64,000 nucleotides of DNA from Sarocladium kiliense (Eukaryota > Ascomycota > Sordariomycetes > Hypocreales > Sarocladiaceae), in the NCBI GenBank assembly GCA_030734395.1, contig JAUZTG010000029.1:4960001-5024000 (forward strand), read 5' to 3'. The translations under genes were made by a program, and so were the position numbers. Numbering within the stretch: the stretch's first letter is position 1; every line of letters begins with the position of its first letter. Shown here piece by piece: positions 1-11,994 of this stretch. The notes below the pieces were generated by a model that searched no databases, was not told the origin of the DNA, and saw nothing but the letters and a program-made list of their open reading frames with translations.

Positions 1-686
1 CTGTGGTGCACGAATTTGCCGACAAGTACTTCGGTCTACAGGAGAACAATATCCCAGTGCTGCAAGATGCCGTCAAGTACACCGCTCATCTTGCAAATCA
101 GTCCACGACTTACGATTACATCGTGCACGATGTGTTCACGGGTGGCGCAGAGCCTGTCAATCTCTTCACACTGGAGTTTCTCCAAGGTCTCAGCTCTCTC
201 CTCAAGCCCGATGGTGTCATCGCAATCGTGAGTCTCTACCCCTTCAAGCTCTAGTTGTACTTCCATGCTCACCACTACATCTAGAACTACGCCGGTGATC
301 TCTCCCGGCCAGCACCAAAGATCATCGTCAACACCATCAACGAGGTCTTCCCCACGTGTCGTATCTTCCGTGAGAGCCCACCGGACGCCTCTGTCCTTGA
401 GGCTGCCAAGATGGACTTCACCAACATGGTAATCTTCTGCAAGAAGACCGAAACCCCGTTGACGTTCAGACACCCTGTTGTTGAGGACTTCCTGCGTAGT
501 CGAGCGCGTCAGATGTTCTTGGAGCCAAAGCACGAAATCATGGAGACAGAGCTCTACGGAGAGGATGTTGGAATTCTGATGCGGAATAACACGGAGGTGG
601 TCACAAAATGGCATGAGTCCAGCGCGGTGGGACATTGGGCTGTGATGAGGACGGTGCTTCCTCCAAGGATCTGGGAGCTTTGGTAA
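1..686 (+). CDS. Spermidine/spermine synthase-like protein, 3' part of gene (5' end outside window)
   Basis: Two exons are visible: 3..227 (open to the left edge) and 285..686, joined by a 57-bp intron with gtgagt at 228 and ctag ending at 284. The join reads through as VIAI-NYAGD. The first exon carries the aminopropyltransferase-type core HDVFTGGAEP, which corresponds to the acidic catalytic-pocket loop of the spermidine synthase fold, followed by FLQGLSSLLKPDGVIAI, the strand after the SAM-type fold. Fungi carry a large membrane-anchored relative of spermidine synthase in addition to the classical enzymes; the C-terminal end seen here fits that group. The substrate cannot be decided because the N-terminal half is missing. 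The stop lies only 57 bp from the stop of the convergent neighbour, so the two 3' UTRs must overlap. Confidence 0.8.
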
Positions 687-743
687 TCTGGATCTAGAGA
701 CGAAGTCACGACTTCTCATAATCTCTAGTGTCTTAGAGTATAT

Positions 744-1579
744 TCAGTTCTCCTTATTTGCTGCCGCCGCAATGCAGTGCTCGTTGTTGTCCTTGTTCGA
801 ATCCTGGATGTACTCAGCCGCATAGCTAGGGAACTCAACCCTGTTGTATGGGCTAGCCACGGGCTCTCCGAAGGTCTGGTGAATCGGGACAACACCCGTC
901 CAGATGGTGTTGAGGGCGGACTCATTCTCCATATCATGCTTATCGTCACTAGCCTGTCCATCCCTGAACTTAGCGCTGCCTGACTCGATCTTGATCTTGA
1001 GCACGCTCGTGCTCTGCATCTCTGCACCCAACGGCGGCAACCTGGTATTGTTCCAGCGACCAGGCATGAAGCCATCGGTGATGAGCTCCAAAGCATACAG
1101 TTTCTCCTCCTGGTCCTCTACAGTGGTGGCGTGGCCGAACAGTACAGCAGAGCGGTAGTTGTAGCTGTGATTGAAGGCGGAAAGGGCGAGGACGTATCCG
1201 TCGACGTAGGAAGCCGAGACGCACATTGGAAGGCCTTCGGGAGAACGCGCGATGTTCATGACGCGAGAAGAGACGTAACCATGGACGTAGAGATCAAGAG
1301 GGTCAGAGACGGAGGAGGATGGTCGGGCGAAAGAACCCATCTGACCGATCATAGGCAGGATGGTTGGGAAGGACGAGCCTGGGGGGTTGAAGGAGATGTG
1401 AAGGAGAGAGCATGAGTTAATGAGGTTGTGAATAGTTTTGAGGGCATAGATGGCTGTGAACGGTCAGCCAGATAGATATGATGTGGGAACTGGGGCTTCC
1501 AGAGGCGCTGACCTCTTTCATTGTGACGTTTGACGGTGTTGTTAGCATCCTTGGGATATTCGAGCTCGTAGCGACCCAT
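744..1579 (-). CDS. FMN-binding split-barrel protein (pyridoxamine 5'-phosphate oxidase-like)
   Basis: The exons are 1513..1579 and 744..1453, separated by a 59-bp intron, giving 258 residues. The splice restores HNERAIYALKTIHNLI. The protein shows the order typical of the fungal/bacterial flavin-nucleotide-binding family related to pyridoxamine phosphate oxidase: a start VKRHNERA, a helix TIHNLINSCSLLHISF, a barrel strand DLYVHGYVSSRVM (bacterial relatives have a YLHGHxASR-like strand), then YNYRSAVLFG. Members bind FMN as dimers. Most are uncharacterised; some relatives reduce nitroimidazoles. No signal or membrane segment is seen, so a cytosolic location is inferred. The ATG at 1579 is in frame with the conserved N-terminus. 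The gene converges with the synthase-like gene and diverges from the 7TM gene across 1.7 kb. Confidence 0.85.
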
Positions 1580-3263
1580 GGTGACGAATGTTGTAAGTGG
1601 TTAATAAGACTGCCAGGGCTTGATACTTCTGCCACGCAAGCATACAGCATGGCATGCTTCTGGTGGGAGATATTTATAGTAGAAGAAGAAGTTACGTGAA
1701 GCCACGGGAGATAAGGCTAGTCAATATTCGTCTTGAGTCACGGAGAGGGCGCGCCAGCGGCATCGGACAACTCAAGTGCGACAGTTTGTAATGGCCATGC
1801 GATTGATGGGCTGCGGGGAGACCGTGGCTTGCACGGGTCGGGGCTAGCTGCGAAGCTACTGCACCGTAGAGAGGCGATTGCTGCGGCGTGTTTCCTCTTT
1901 TGTCTATTCCGTTGGTCTGCGATGTAAGTCAGCGATGACGACCTGCATCTCGTTTACAATGCGATGGCACTTTGAAAGGGCAGACCTTGGAACTTTTGAG
2001 AACAAAGAATAGAAATTTGGTCGACATGAAAGATGTTGCCTGGCTATGGCTGCTTCTTCAGCGTAAGGTGCCATGAGTGAACGTGAGATGGTGCGGGAGC
2101 AGGGTTCTAGGGTAGGCAATGCAGTGGAACTTGCGGTTTCCGAAAGGCCCTCCTGCTCATCCCATCTTCACCATCACCACCTCATACCAAGCCGGCCGTG
2201 ACTGTCACCGACGCACGCGCCAACCGACCAGGGCATTCCGTCCTTGAACCAGACGATGCACCTTTCTCCCCGCCCTGCAGCATTCCGGACCAGTATTTCC
2301 TCCGCCTGTCCCTCTTGGCTGGCCCCCACGAAACAAGCCCTCTCGCAGCCTTGACTGCTTTTTGTCGACATGGGATAGAATGCTGTACACTGCAAAGTCG
2401 TCTGATGCCCCACCACTTGAAGACCATCCTTGTGCCGGTACGATCCCCTCAAGCCCTTGAACGAACTCTTTTCCCCCCTCCTGACGTGTTTTTCATAGGA
2501 ACCGTGCCTGCATAGGCGAGCAACTTCGACGCAGTATCCTGGCCACATCCGCGACATGGGGGGTTTCATATGAAACTGTACCAAGACCACCAAGGGGCTG
2601 TCACCAAGCACCCAAGCAATCACCCAACCCACCACACCGTGCCCACCCTGCTCAGTCCTGCAGCTTGTTCCCACGATGCCTGCAATTCCACACCGGTGAT
2701 GATGGCCTGCTGGCCCGTCACTGCGACCCGCTCATTCCCTCTTTCGGCCTTCTCGAACACGTCTGGGTTTGAGAACAGACAGCCGCTCTCCCATAGCCAT
2801 GGGATGGCCAAACCCTGGCCACCGTTCAATCCATATCCAACGGTGAAGGCGAAAGGGCAGGGCTGCTTCGAAATCTGCTACGTCCACATCCAGGCTCTTT
2901 GCTCTTGCCTTTCTCTCTTTCACCCTTCTCTCACCCTATCGACTTCTGGTATCGCCGTCGCTGGCGACTGACGACCAAGTTCGAACCTCACCAACCCCCT
3001 CAACCGACTTCGCGATGCCGTCTTGATTCGAGTCGCTCAAAACATCCCGACGGACGCTCACGCCCTCCTTACACGACGTCTGCCAGGGACCACGATGATG
3101 AATCGGCCTTCGTTACTCTAATCTTCGCTCTCTTTCTTCACTCCCACGCCCATTGACTGGGCCTATTCGCTTCTTCACGGCCGGCTCGTTCGAGTTGTTT
3201 CATTCGACACTTTCCTTTTCTTTTTCCTCCTTTCGCATTCCTTTCTAGTCTCGACATACAGAT
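1580..3263. promoter_or_regulatory. Intergenic region between divergent genes
   Basis: This 1.7-kb stretch separates the ATG of the FMN split-barrel gene from that of the 7TM gene. No ORF in it looks like a protein. From about 2890 to 3250 the + strand is rich in C/T (for example around 3110-3250), as expected for the core promoter and leader of the downstream + strand gene. A short string resembling a tRNA B box occurs near 2979, but no tRNA fold surrounds it. Confidence 0.6.
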
Positions 3264-6200
3264 ATGCCTTCGTTCAACACTACGCAGGCGCTAATCGCCG
3301 CCTTCGCATTGTCAGTAAACCGTCTATGCCTATCAGCCCACGACCTTATGAACTCATGGTTCTATCGGGGATTCGGTGGAGAGAATAGTGTTACTGACTG
3401 TTAAATGTAGTGGCATCATCGTCAATGCTGCGACGGCATCTCTTTTCCTCTTCACAAAGGACCATGGCTGGCATTCCTTCCGAGATGGACCGAGGCTGGT
3501 CCTCATCGTGTTCCTCGTGGGTGCAGCCCTTTGGGCCCAAATCGACTTCATAGCCATTACCATCGATGGTGACGCCATGCCAGGATGCCAGATAGCGACA
3601 AGTTTTGCCTCTGCCTTTGATCAGATTGCTAGGGTCTCACTAATTCAGTTCTTACTCTGGGGAATCCAGAATGGGAGCAAGACTACGTCTCAGACGTTCA
3701 TCTTTCAAGGTCTTGTTCTCGTCCGATTTCTTCTGGGTGGCGTCATCGTCGGTATCACCAGACCTCAGTTCAGCTCTGAGTTCTGCGTTAGCACCACGCT
3801 CGTCATGCCGCTTAACATCGCGGGAATCGTTTTCGACTGCGTCATGGCGTTCTTCCTTCTTGTCAACGTATTCATCCAGGGATCCTTCAAGACGGTGACG
3901 GAGGGCAATCACTCCGTCGTGCGACGCAAGGTGTTAATTTTGGGTATCATCGCATTCGCCATTTGGTCGGCGTTGAGCGCACCAATGCTTCTCGGCTACC
4001 AGTCCATGAGCCTTCTTACTCGCACCTTCCTTCCAGCCATTGGAGTCGGCATTGTCCTCGTAGTCATCGGCCTGAACCACGCCCACCTGTCATTCAGCCC
4101 CCAGCGTGCTGCGTCTGAGGAGCAAGGCGGTCCTTTCTCAGGGGGTGCGAGCCGCCACGCTCGTGATCCAGCTTCCCAGGACAGCGGCTACAGCACTGAC
4201 AATTACGCCCCGCCGAATCGGTATGAGGAAATCAAGGGCGAGACCGTCGTCAGCATCAATGCTTTTGCCCAGAATCCGAGATCGAACCGCCTCTACAACC
4301 ACGGTAAGGCGCCATCGGTCGGACAAATTGGCCGCCCGCATCTCCAGCAAGGTCCTGCCGGCGTCGGCTTTGATGCCCAGTCAACCTTTGCTCCAAGCCG
4401 ACAGGCACCGGCTCCAACCCAAGGCGCGAGAAACCTACCGAGGAACCTCCCAAGGAGCCTCCCCAAGAAGAGCGGCAAGATCCAGATTTCCGCCCCCGTT
4501 CTCGTTGCGCACGCCGAAACCGGTCAGAACCCTCTGGACAGAATTGCAACAATCGACTTAGCCACCGCAGCTCGCCATGATAAGGAGCGGCGCGAAATGC
4601 CGCCTCAGCCTCTCGCTTCCAACCTGCTGGCGCCTCACCAGGGCGGCAGGGCACCGCTATCGCCTAACTCGATGATGAAGAACGTGGGAAGTGTGAAGAG
4701 GAAGGAGATCGCTACCAGTACCACCGATCAGACCGTTTCGACAGAGCCCCTTCTCGATCCTGCTGAGATGGTTACAACCACCTCTTCCCAGCTATCTCCA
4801 GGAGTCGAGGAGCTGCGGCGCCGTTCTCCTCGTCACGCGCCTCAAGGCCCTCTGTCCAGCAATGGGGTATCATCACCTCACATACCAAGCAAATCACCTG
4901 CCAGGAGGAGCCAACACGCTTTGTCTGCACTGACGATCAGCGACTCCAGAACTCGTCCCAGCTCCACACTGCCTCTTACTCCGCCTCCCAAGTCACCAAA
5001 GCGCACTCAACCTCCACTCAGCCCCTTTGGCCGAGTTGCCAATCCAGAAACGCAGACTCCTCCCTTGCCTGCCCAACGTGGTTCGGTGAAGGTTGTCATC
5101 AAGCCTGTTATCAAGGCTGAGAATCCTGGGTCGCCTGCTGTTCCTCCTAAGGACACCGCAGTTGCCACTGTTCGCCCCTTGAACGGCCTGCCAAGGAACC
5201 CTCGCATGGCTGCCGTGAAGCCTTTCGTTCCTCAGAAGAACACACCCAAGGAACAAACGGTGATGCTGCTCAAGAATATTGAGTATGATGACCCTGCTGC
5301 CGTCCGTGATATTGTGAACGGCGCAGTCATCAAGCCCTCAACAAAGCGTGCACCCTCGGTTGTTCACCGGCCACGACCTATCCCGCGGCAATCTACCATG
5401 GACCGTCAAATATTCCCTGCTGAGGGGTCTCCCTCGCCGAAGAGCAGACATTCTCACAAGAGGTCTCTTTCCGGTGGCTCAGCTATAAGCCGAAAGTCCA
5501 TTCTCCAGTCTGTGCCCACAAGCCCGAGTCAACTCCCACCGCTTCCTCCTGTGCCACAGACTGCAGGCCAACCCGGCCGGCCGCTTCCCAACAGCACTAG
5601 GAGCATGACCTTCGACGAGAAGATGGACATCTTCTATCCTGGCGCGTCACAAGACGGCCAGCCCGTTAAGGAAATGCGAAGGCGCTCTTCCTCCGTTCCT
5701 GAGCTGCCAGAGCTTCCTGCTGCTTTCAGGGAAAGGTCACGATCAAGATCACAGGGCCGTGATCAATTGAGAGACAGCACTCACCACACGGACAAGTCGA
5801 GCCGATCCTCCATCCGCACCGCCAGCCTGCTTGACTTCCCTGAAGTGCCTGCACAGCGGACCAAGGCGCCTGTGTCCAAGTTCAGCGTTGACACCACTGT
5901 TGGAGAAGGCATGGTGTGGGCTACAGCTACGAAAGCTAAATTTGAGGGTTACAAGCGCCAGTCCTCTCCCGTTCTGCCAGCTGAGTCGGTCAAGAGTCCG
6001 TCCAACGGCAGTGAGCTCAAATCCCATGACGACGATGCCACCACCGTCTGGGGCTCGATTCATTCTCCTGTCAAGTGCACTGTCTTGCAGAAGGCATATG
6101 CGGTCGAGGTTCCCCCGGTTCCTAAAATCGGCAAGTGTCCCAAGGAGGAGCACAAAGTCGAGGATGAGGCCAAGGGGAATGAGAGCGCTGATCACAGCCA

Positions 6201-9200
6201 TGACTCTCAAGTCTTAATGACTGTGGTCCTCGACACCTCAGACCAGGCAAGCCCTATCACCAAGCCCCGCGGCTCGGTCGCTCTTACTCGTGTCATGGAA
6301 GCCGACCAGAGACCAGCGTCGTGGCATCGCCGCATTGGCGATGAGTGCCCTATGTTCTCCGGAAGGCAGGATAGTGTTTTGAGACGCAAGAATCCTCCTC
6401 CGGCACCTCTACCCCTGAACAGGACCACTAACCGTCGACCGCGTCTCGTCCCAGCCCCCGAACCTTCGCCGCTTGAAGCTCCGGAGAAGGCACTTGAAGC
6501 TATCCAAGAGCAGCTGCGCAAGTTCGAGGATCCCAACAGGGAGTCTACTGGCAGCCAACAGTTGCAGCGCATGACCTTGCTGGCCAACTTGGAGGCAGAG
6601 ATGGGCATGCACGAGAACCAGTGGCAGCAAATGCAGTCGCGGTTAGATCGCGACTCATTCTCCACTACTGCTGGTTCACCACGCAAGCGTGAGTCCCGCC
6701 CAGATAGCCTGGCTGTGTCCATCGTTGCTCAAGCCGATGACCGCTCTCAGAGGCCCGAGCGAAGGATTTCTCGTCCCAGTATCTGCCTCAGCAAGAATAA
6801 GGCGACCGCTTCGATCGCTAGCAGCCGCTCGAGCAACAGCCTCGATAACGAGCACGAGTGGGATGAGGATCTGGCTGAGGCACAGGCTGAGTATCTCAAG
6901 CACCGCTTCCAGCTGGTCTCCCACTTGAGTGAAAGGACAACATCGATGCTTGCGGCATCGCCCACCAAGGTTTCCCAAATTGAACAACCTGTTTACCGCC
7001 CCTCGCGAGAGGATAGCAAACCTGAGGAGATGACCCTTGCGGCCGTCGGGTCTAGTGCATCCCCAAAGCTTTGGAGGCCGTCTCAGCTTCCTACTCCTAC
7101 TCTCATCGACTCAACTCCTTCGCTATGGACCGGAATGACTTCATTTGTCAACACCTCATTCTCAATCGCTCAGGGGTCCGTCACTCTTCGACGCAAACCA
7201 ACCCGTGTTTCCGCACCCCTGGCTGTTGAGAGCAACTATTTGTGGCAGAAGAAGCAGAAGCGCGGCAGTTTTGGCCCGCAGAAGGGTCTTTGGGCCTCTC
7301 AACAGATTACCCGTCCCATCTCAACCTCTACAGTCAAGGCTCAGACTGCCACGGCAAACCCCAAACCCCTTGCAAGGAAGCCTTCCCGCCGTAGCAAGCG
7401 TGTAACTCTTTTGCCCGATATCCTCGAGAATCCCGAGCCCATGCCTGATAAGCGCGGCACACTTGCCATCTACCAGTTTCCATGGGGCGAGAAGTCCGAC
7501 ACTGCCAGCGTTCGTCCCCGGCCCCAAATGTACATGGCCATGCCTGGCACTATGACCAGCGGGCGTTCTACGCAGCAACCTCAGCAGCAGCAGCAGCAGA
7601 TGGTTCCTCAGCTTACCAACCCTTTCGCATTCGATGCCGAGAACTACTCTGCATCCTACTTCGATGATGAGGATGAGGGAGACAATTTTCCCGAAGCGCA
7701 GGCCCTTTCCGATGACGAGGATCGCTATGATGAAGATGAAGATGACAGTGATGACTTTGACGAGACCACCCTGTGGGAGATTGCCAGCCTTCTCAAGAGC
7801 AACCAAGTCCCATCGCGCCAGAGTCTGCTTCCCGAGGACTGGCGCTTCACTGCCGAGCCTGCTCAAATCAACTACTCCGAGCCTGTCCAGATCTCTCAGG
7901 AGGGCAGCAGCCACTCTGTGCGCAAGCAGGATGCCAAGTCTGTTTCACAGGGCGATGCTCCCACTCTCTACGCTGAGACAAGCGAAGCGGAGCCTGCACC
8001 ATCCGAGCTATGGACGAACCAACAGACCTATTCACCGAGCAAGGAGAGCGTCACTCTGCCCAATCCTGAGGAGCAAGAGTGGCAGGAATATGAAGCCGCC
8101 ATGCCCGCGGCTGTTCGTGCCCCGACAAGGAGTGCCCAGCCTGACAGTGTGAATAGCGACTCTCTCTGGAAGGCCGAGCCTCAGGTTGCCACAACTGTGA
8201 GTGACACCGTCATGTGGCAGCCGAGGAAGGACGAACCAACTGTAAAGGGCCTCTGGGCTCAGGTGCCTCAATTGAGCGAGGTATCTAAAGGTCTCGCTAA
8301 TCCGACCGAGGAGCTCTGGGCGGCTTACCAAGTCAATGTCAATGATGTCGTCCGTGCTGCCACTCGTTCTTCAGAACCTTCCACTATTGAAAGCACCTCC
8401 CTTTGGCAGCCCAAGAACTCTGCACCTCTCGCAGATGGTATGTGGGTGAAGCAGTCTCAAGTGCACCAACAACCCAAGGGTATCTCCAACCCATCTGAGG
8501 ATACCTGGGCTGTCTACAACGTCGGAATGTCCGATGTCATCCGCGCTCCCACTCGCCCTTCGCAGACTTCGACAATTGAGAGTACCGCCATGTGGAAGCT
8601 CCCTTCGCTCGTTCAGCAGCGTTCCACCACTGGTCTGTGGACTACCCAGGTGTACGAGGCACAAACCCAGCTCTGGACCGCTCCCTCTCCCAAGGAAGTC
8701 ATGCCCACCGCTGGTCTCGCTCAGCCGTCAACTCCATCCTGGTCAAACTACACCAGTACATCCCTCTCCCCGGTCCGCGCTAAGCCTCGACTTGAGAACA
8801 TCATCGACCACGCCTCCGAGCTCGATTCATCAGCTCTCTGGGGTGCCGCTCACGCTTCCCCCGTGAGGGAGGACTGGATCAGTCTATCTACTGTTCGTGC
8901 TCGCAGCCCGTCAACCTCATCTGTCGAGTCCGCTGCCTCCGATGCCTCTTCCATGAAGTCGACTACTACGAAAGCATCCACCGTCGGAAGCATATTCTCA
9001 GCCTTCTGGCGCAGGAAGAGAGGCGTCAGTGATGCAAAGACCGAGGAGTCCCTGTCTGAGGTCCCCGAGGTTCCTGCCCTGCCCGTCGTGGCTGAGACAC
9101 AGCCAGGTCCCGCACTTTCTGAGATCGTCAAGGAGGCTCCCAACAAGGCCCAATCAACCCTTCCCCTAAGGCGCCAATACCGTCCCATTATCGCCTACCG

Positions 9201-9648
9201 TGTCGACTGGGCCGCCGCTCTTCAGGAAGCCATCCTCGCCAGCCAGCCCTCCCTTCCCAAGCGTCAACGTCCCACTGCGAACCCATCCGACTGGGCCGCC
9301 GCGCTCGCTTCCGCCCTTCCTCGTCCCCAAATCACCGCCTCCGCCACTCAACTCTGGACTTCCGCTCCCCTCAAGTCCCCCCTCCCCACCACAACCTCCC
9401 TCTGGAGCTCCCACCTCACCCTCGCCCCTCGCGCCGCCTTCCCAGCAGACTGCTCCGTCCTCCCCAACCCCACCCGACGGGGCCGTTCCAGCAGTCTCCT
9501 CCAGCAAGGCCAAGACGGTGTCGCCGCCGCAGAAGCAGAGCTTGAGATCCTCGAAGGCTTGACACAGCAGAGCCTCTGGAGGAGGTCTGTCGCGATGGAG
9601 AAGGCTGAGGTGAGGACTAGAGATTGGCTGGTTACCGGGCTGAACTGA
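3264..9648 (+). CDS. Large seven-transmembrane protein with long disordered Leu-Trp repeat tail
   Basis: The exons are 3264..3310 and 3411..9648 (100-bp intron), giving 2,094 residues. The short first exon supplies MPSFNTTQALIAAFA, which completes the first membrane helix and contains an N-glycosylation sequon (NTT). Seven hydrophobic segments lie in residues 1-250, ending near VVIGLNHAHLSF. They are followed by about 1,840 residues rich in Ser, Pro, Arg and acidic stretches without a recognisable fold. From about residue 1270 to the C-terminus there are around twenty [L/M]W dipeptides, including a tandem set of three NP-x-E-x(2)-W repeats and two DWAAAL copies near the end. A short Gln run and an Asp/Glu block lie at 7576-7600 and 7660-7760. 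The topology resembles a receptor, but no known GPCR family motif is seen. The function is unknown; a membrane scaffold that recruits partners through its tail is an inference. Confidence 0.88.
8062..8625 (+). repeat. Three coding repeats around NPxE..W / R-A-x-T-R / S.(L/M)W
   Basis: Inside the 7TM gene the protein repeats a module that starts NPEEQEW, NPTEELW and NPSEDTW (DNA near 8062, 8299 and 8488). Each runs through a V(V/I)RAxTR segment and ends in (S/A)(L/M)W. The DNA copies are diverged, so this is an old protein-level repeat rather than a recent tandem duplication. Confidence 0.75.
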
Positions 9649-10254
9649 GGTTCGAGTGATGGGAAGAGTATAAGAGGAAGTGTGTGATTGGTGGCAGGGA
9701 AAGACAAAAAACCACATCGTTCTTTTATATACCCTCCTGAAGCGAGCAACAGTCTCTGAGGAAAACCAACCCCTTTTTCATTCTCTTGTTTTTTCGAAGA
9801 TCTATCTACTATACAATTTTCATAGTCCCCTATATCAGAATACCTACTGTACCAACAATCACCGCGTTCACGCAAACAACTTTATATCCAGTACACCACA
9901 CCAATCGAGGCGAATCTTCTTGGTATGATTGACGAAGGGAGGATTTGGAGGAAGAAATGTGATAGGTCTTTTTCAACGCTTCAAACATCAAACATTCTTA
10001 ACATAAATCCAATCCTGTTCTGAATCCCCTCACTTCATCCCAGGACGCCATCTTTCATCCGAAAAACAGACCGCTGCTCTTATTTCCCTTCCGCTCATTG
10101 ATCTCTTTCGTTCATCATCCGGTCGTGAGACTGCGCTTCTCGTTTCATCCGCTCACCGCGGTAATGCCCTACTTTTAGTGACTTATATGCCACTCCCCCC
10201 CTCTGGTCACTACCCTCATATTTAAGAGCCTCTTCTAATCGGTGTTTATGGGCT
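9649..10254. other. Convergent 3' intergenic region
   Basis: This 606-bp stretch lies between the stops of the 7TM gene (+) and aha1 (-). It is visibly richer in A/T than its flanks, especially 9720-9920, as expected for overlapping 3' UTRs and polyadenylation signals. No gene is seen. Confidence 0.6.
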
Positions 10255-11469
10255 TTACAGGATTGTGCCAAATCTAGATGCAGTGTCAGCAGATTGTCGA
10301 CAGGTTCTCCATGTAATAGTTGACTTACCCAAATGTGGTCTTGATGCTCTTGACGTAGTACTCGGTCCAGTTCCTCTTTGTCACCTCCTCCTGGCCAATG
10401 GGCACACCGTCCCACTTCACGCGCATCACAGTAACGTGGTCGACATCGTTCTGGTCAAACTCAATATTGAGCGTCGAGTAGTGGCCTTCGGGCCACTGGC
10501 TCAACCGCCAGCTCTGTACCAGCTTCTTAGGTGCATCAAGCTCCTTGTACTCTCCTGAAACGTTTCCGCCAAATAGTTCGAATTTGCCGCCTTCCTTGGC
10601 GCCTTCAAAAACCTGGGGGGGCGAGCGAGTGAACGCAGCGAGACGTTGCGGGTCAACGAAAACCTGGTAGAGCTCCTCAGCGGGGCAACGAAACTCCTCA
10701 TTGTCGGTGACGGTTGTGGTATTGACAACGCCGCCGGTCTTGGTTTGCGTGCTTGTCTGCGCGGGCTTGCTTGTAGAGCTGGTCTGGGGGTGAACCTTGG
10801 GTGTCGAGAAGCCGCTGGAGGGGTTGGACCCAGCAGCGTGCTGAATATCCTTGCCGTGCTCAGCGATTAGGGCAGGGGCGAGCTTCTGGAACTCCTCGCG
10901 GAGGAGGGGTACGAGCTTTGTGCGGACGAGGTTCTTGACGGGTTGCTTCTCTTTCGACTCGGCGAAGATATCGACATCGAACTTTGAATCACGGAGTCAG
11001 AACTTTTGGTTCTCTGATCGCCTTCGGTTTCTACGCTACAAATGGGCTGGACATGTGGGTGGTGGTTGGTTACGTACCACATACTCGTCAACATCGGTAT
11101 CGTGGGCAATCTCGGGCACGGTGATACTGCCCGACACGTCCTCAACATCGGGGGCGGAACCTAACCGCGTCGTGTGAGTAATCGTGACGCGGTCTACGAA
11201 ACGGAGGAAATCTATGAAGAGGGCCGGGAGTAAAAAGAACCCTTACCTGTGTACTCAAGAACAAGCTTGACGTCGAAGATGGTGATGACCTTGCCCTTGC
11301 GCTGGCTCACATCGACATCGCCATCCATGGATTGAATTTTGCTGATCTTGGCCTTGACATCGCCATCTTCGACAGCGAGCTTGGTCAGGTTCTCAGTGAA
11401 CCATGACCTTGCCCACTCGGACACATCCTTGTTCACCCAGTGCCAGTTGTTAGGGTTATGCAGCACCAT
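10255..11469 (-). CDS. aha1: Activator of Hsp90 ATPase, Aha1
   Basis: There are four exons: 11247..11469, 11078..11160, 10329..10981 and 10255..10273, with introns of 86, 96 and 55 bp and a product of 325 residues, the family's usual length. The N-terminus MVLHNPNNWHWVNKDVSEW is the family hallmark; it binds the middle domain of Hsp90 and stimulates its ATPase. The Aha1 N-domain covers roughly residues 1-150. A Ser/Thr/Pro-rich linker follows, then the C-terminal START-like AHSA1 domain with FRCPAEELYQVF and YSTLNIEFDQND. The tiny last exon supplies the conserved end TTFGFGTIL, which confirms the final splice. The protein acts in the cytosol as an Hsp90 co-chaperone. A heat-shock-element-like site lies about 510 bp upstream. 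Confidence 0.96.
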
Positions 11470-11981
11470 CTTGATATGTCGGATCGGTCAGATCGATCTA
11501 GCAGGACTCGTTGAGGGTATCTCAAATCTGTCAACAGCAATTGACTGTTAGCAGTCTGATCCAGAGGGGTTTGTGCAGAGAGGAGCAGCAATTGAGCGGG
11601 TTGTGCATTTTTCAGTAGTGGAGTCTAATCCACAGCATACAGGTCATCAAAGGAGGGAGTACAAGTCACCCTATGACTGGTGCCAGCTTGTATTTCATCA
11701 GGAAGCACAGGGGATAGGTTTTGAGTGGGATGAGCGAGAATCATGTGCGAGGCTACTTACGATTTGAGACGGATCGGAATCAGGTTGCAGGTCTTGCAAT
11801 CGTGCGAGAGAAAGATCGTGTCGTCGTCAGAGGCAGCTCGTGAAAGAGATAGAGAAGAGGAGAAAGGAATTGGAGAGGCGGCCGAGGCGATGTGGAGGAC
11901 AAGAAGTGAAAGAGGAGAGAAGAAGCGAAGTATGAAGAGAAGAGATGAGGAGTCGAGGAAGCTGGAGCTGGAGCTGGGACG

Positions 11982-11994
11982 GAAGGCTCTAGAA
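11982..11994 (-). promoter_or_regulatory. Candidate heat shock element upstream of aha1
   Basis: On the - strand the order is TTC, two bases, GAG, two bases, TTC, with a further TCC two bases on. This is one mismatch from the canonical alternating TTCnnGAAnnTTC. Aha1 is a known Hsf1 target in yeast. The site lies about 510 bp before the ATG, so its use is an inference. Confidence 0.35.

Noticed and set aside
2970..2995. GTTCGAACC string resembling a tRNA B box
   Set aside because: There is no A box at the required distance and no pairing acceptor stem around it.
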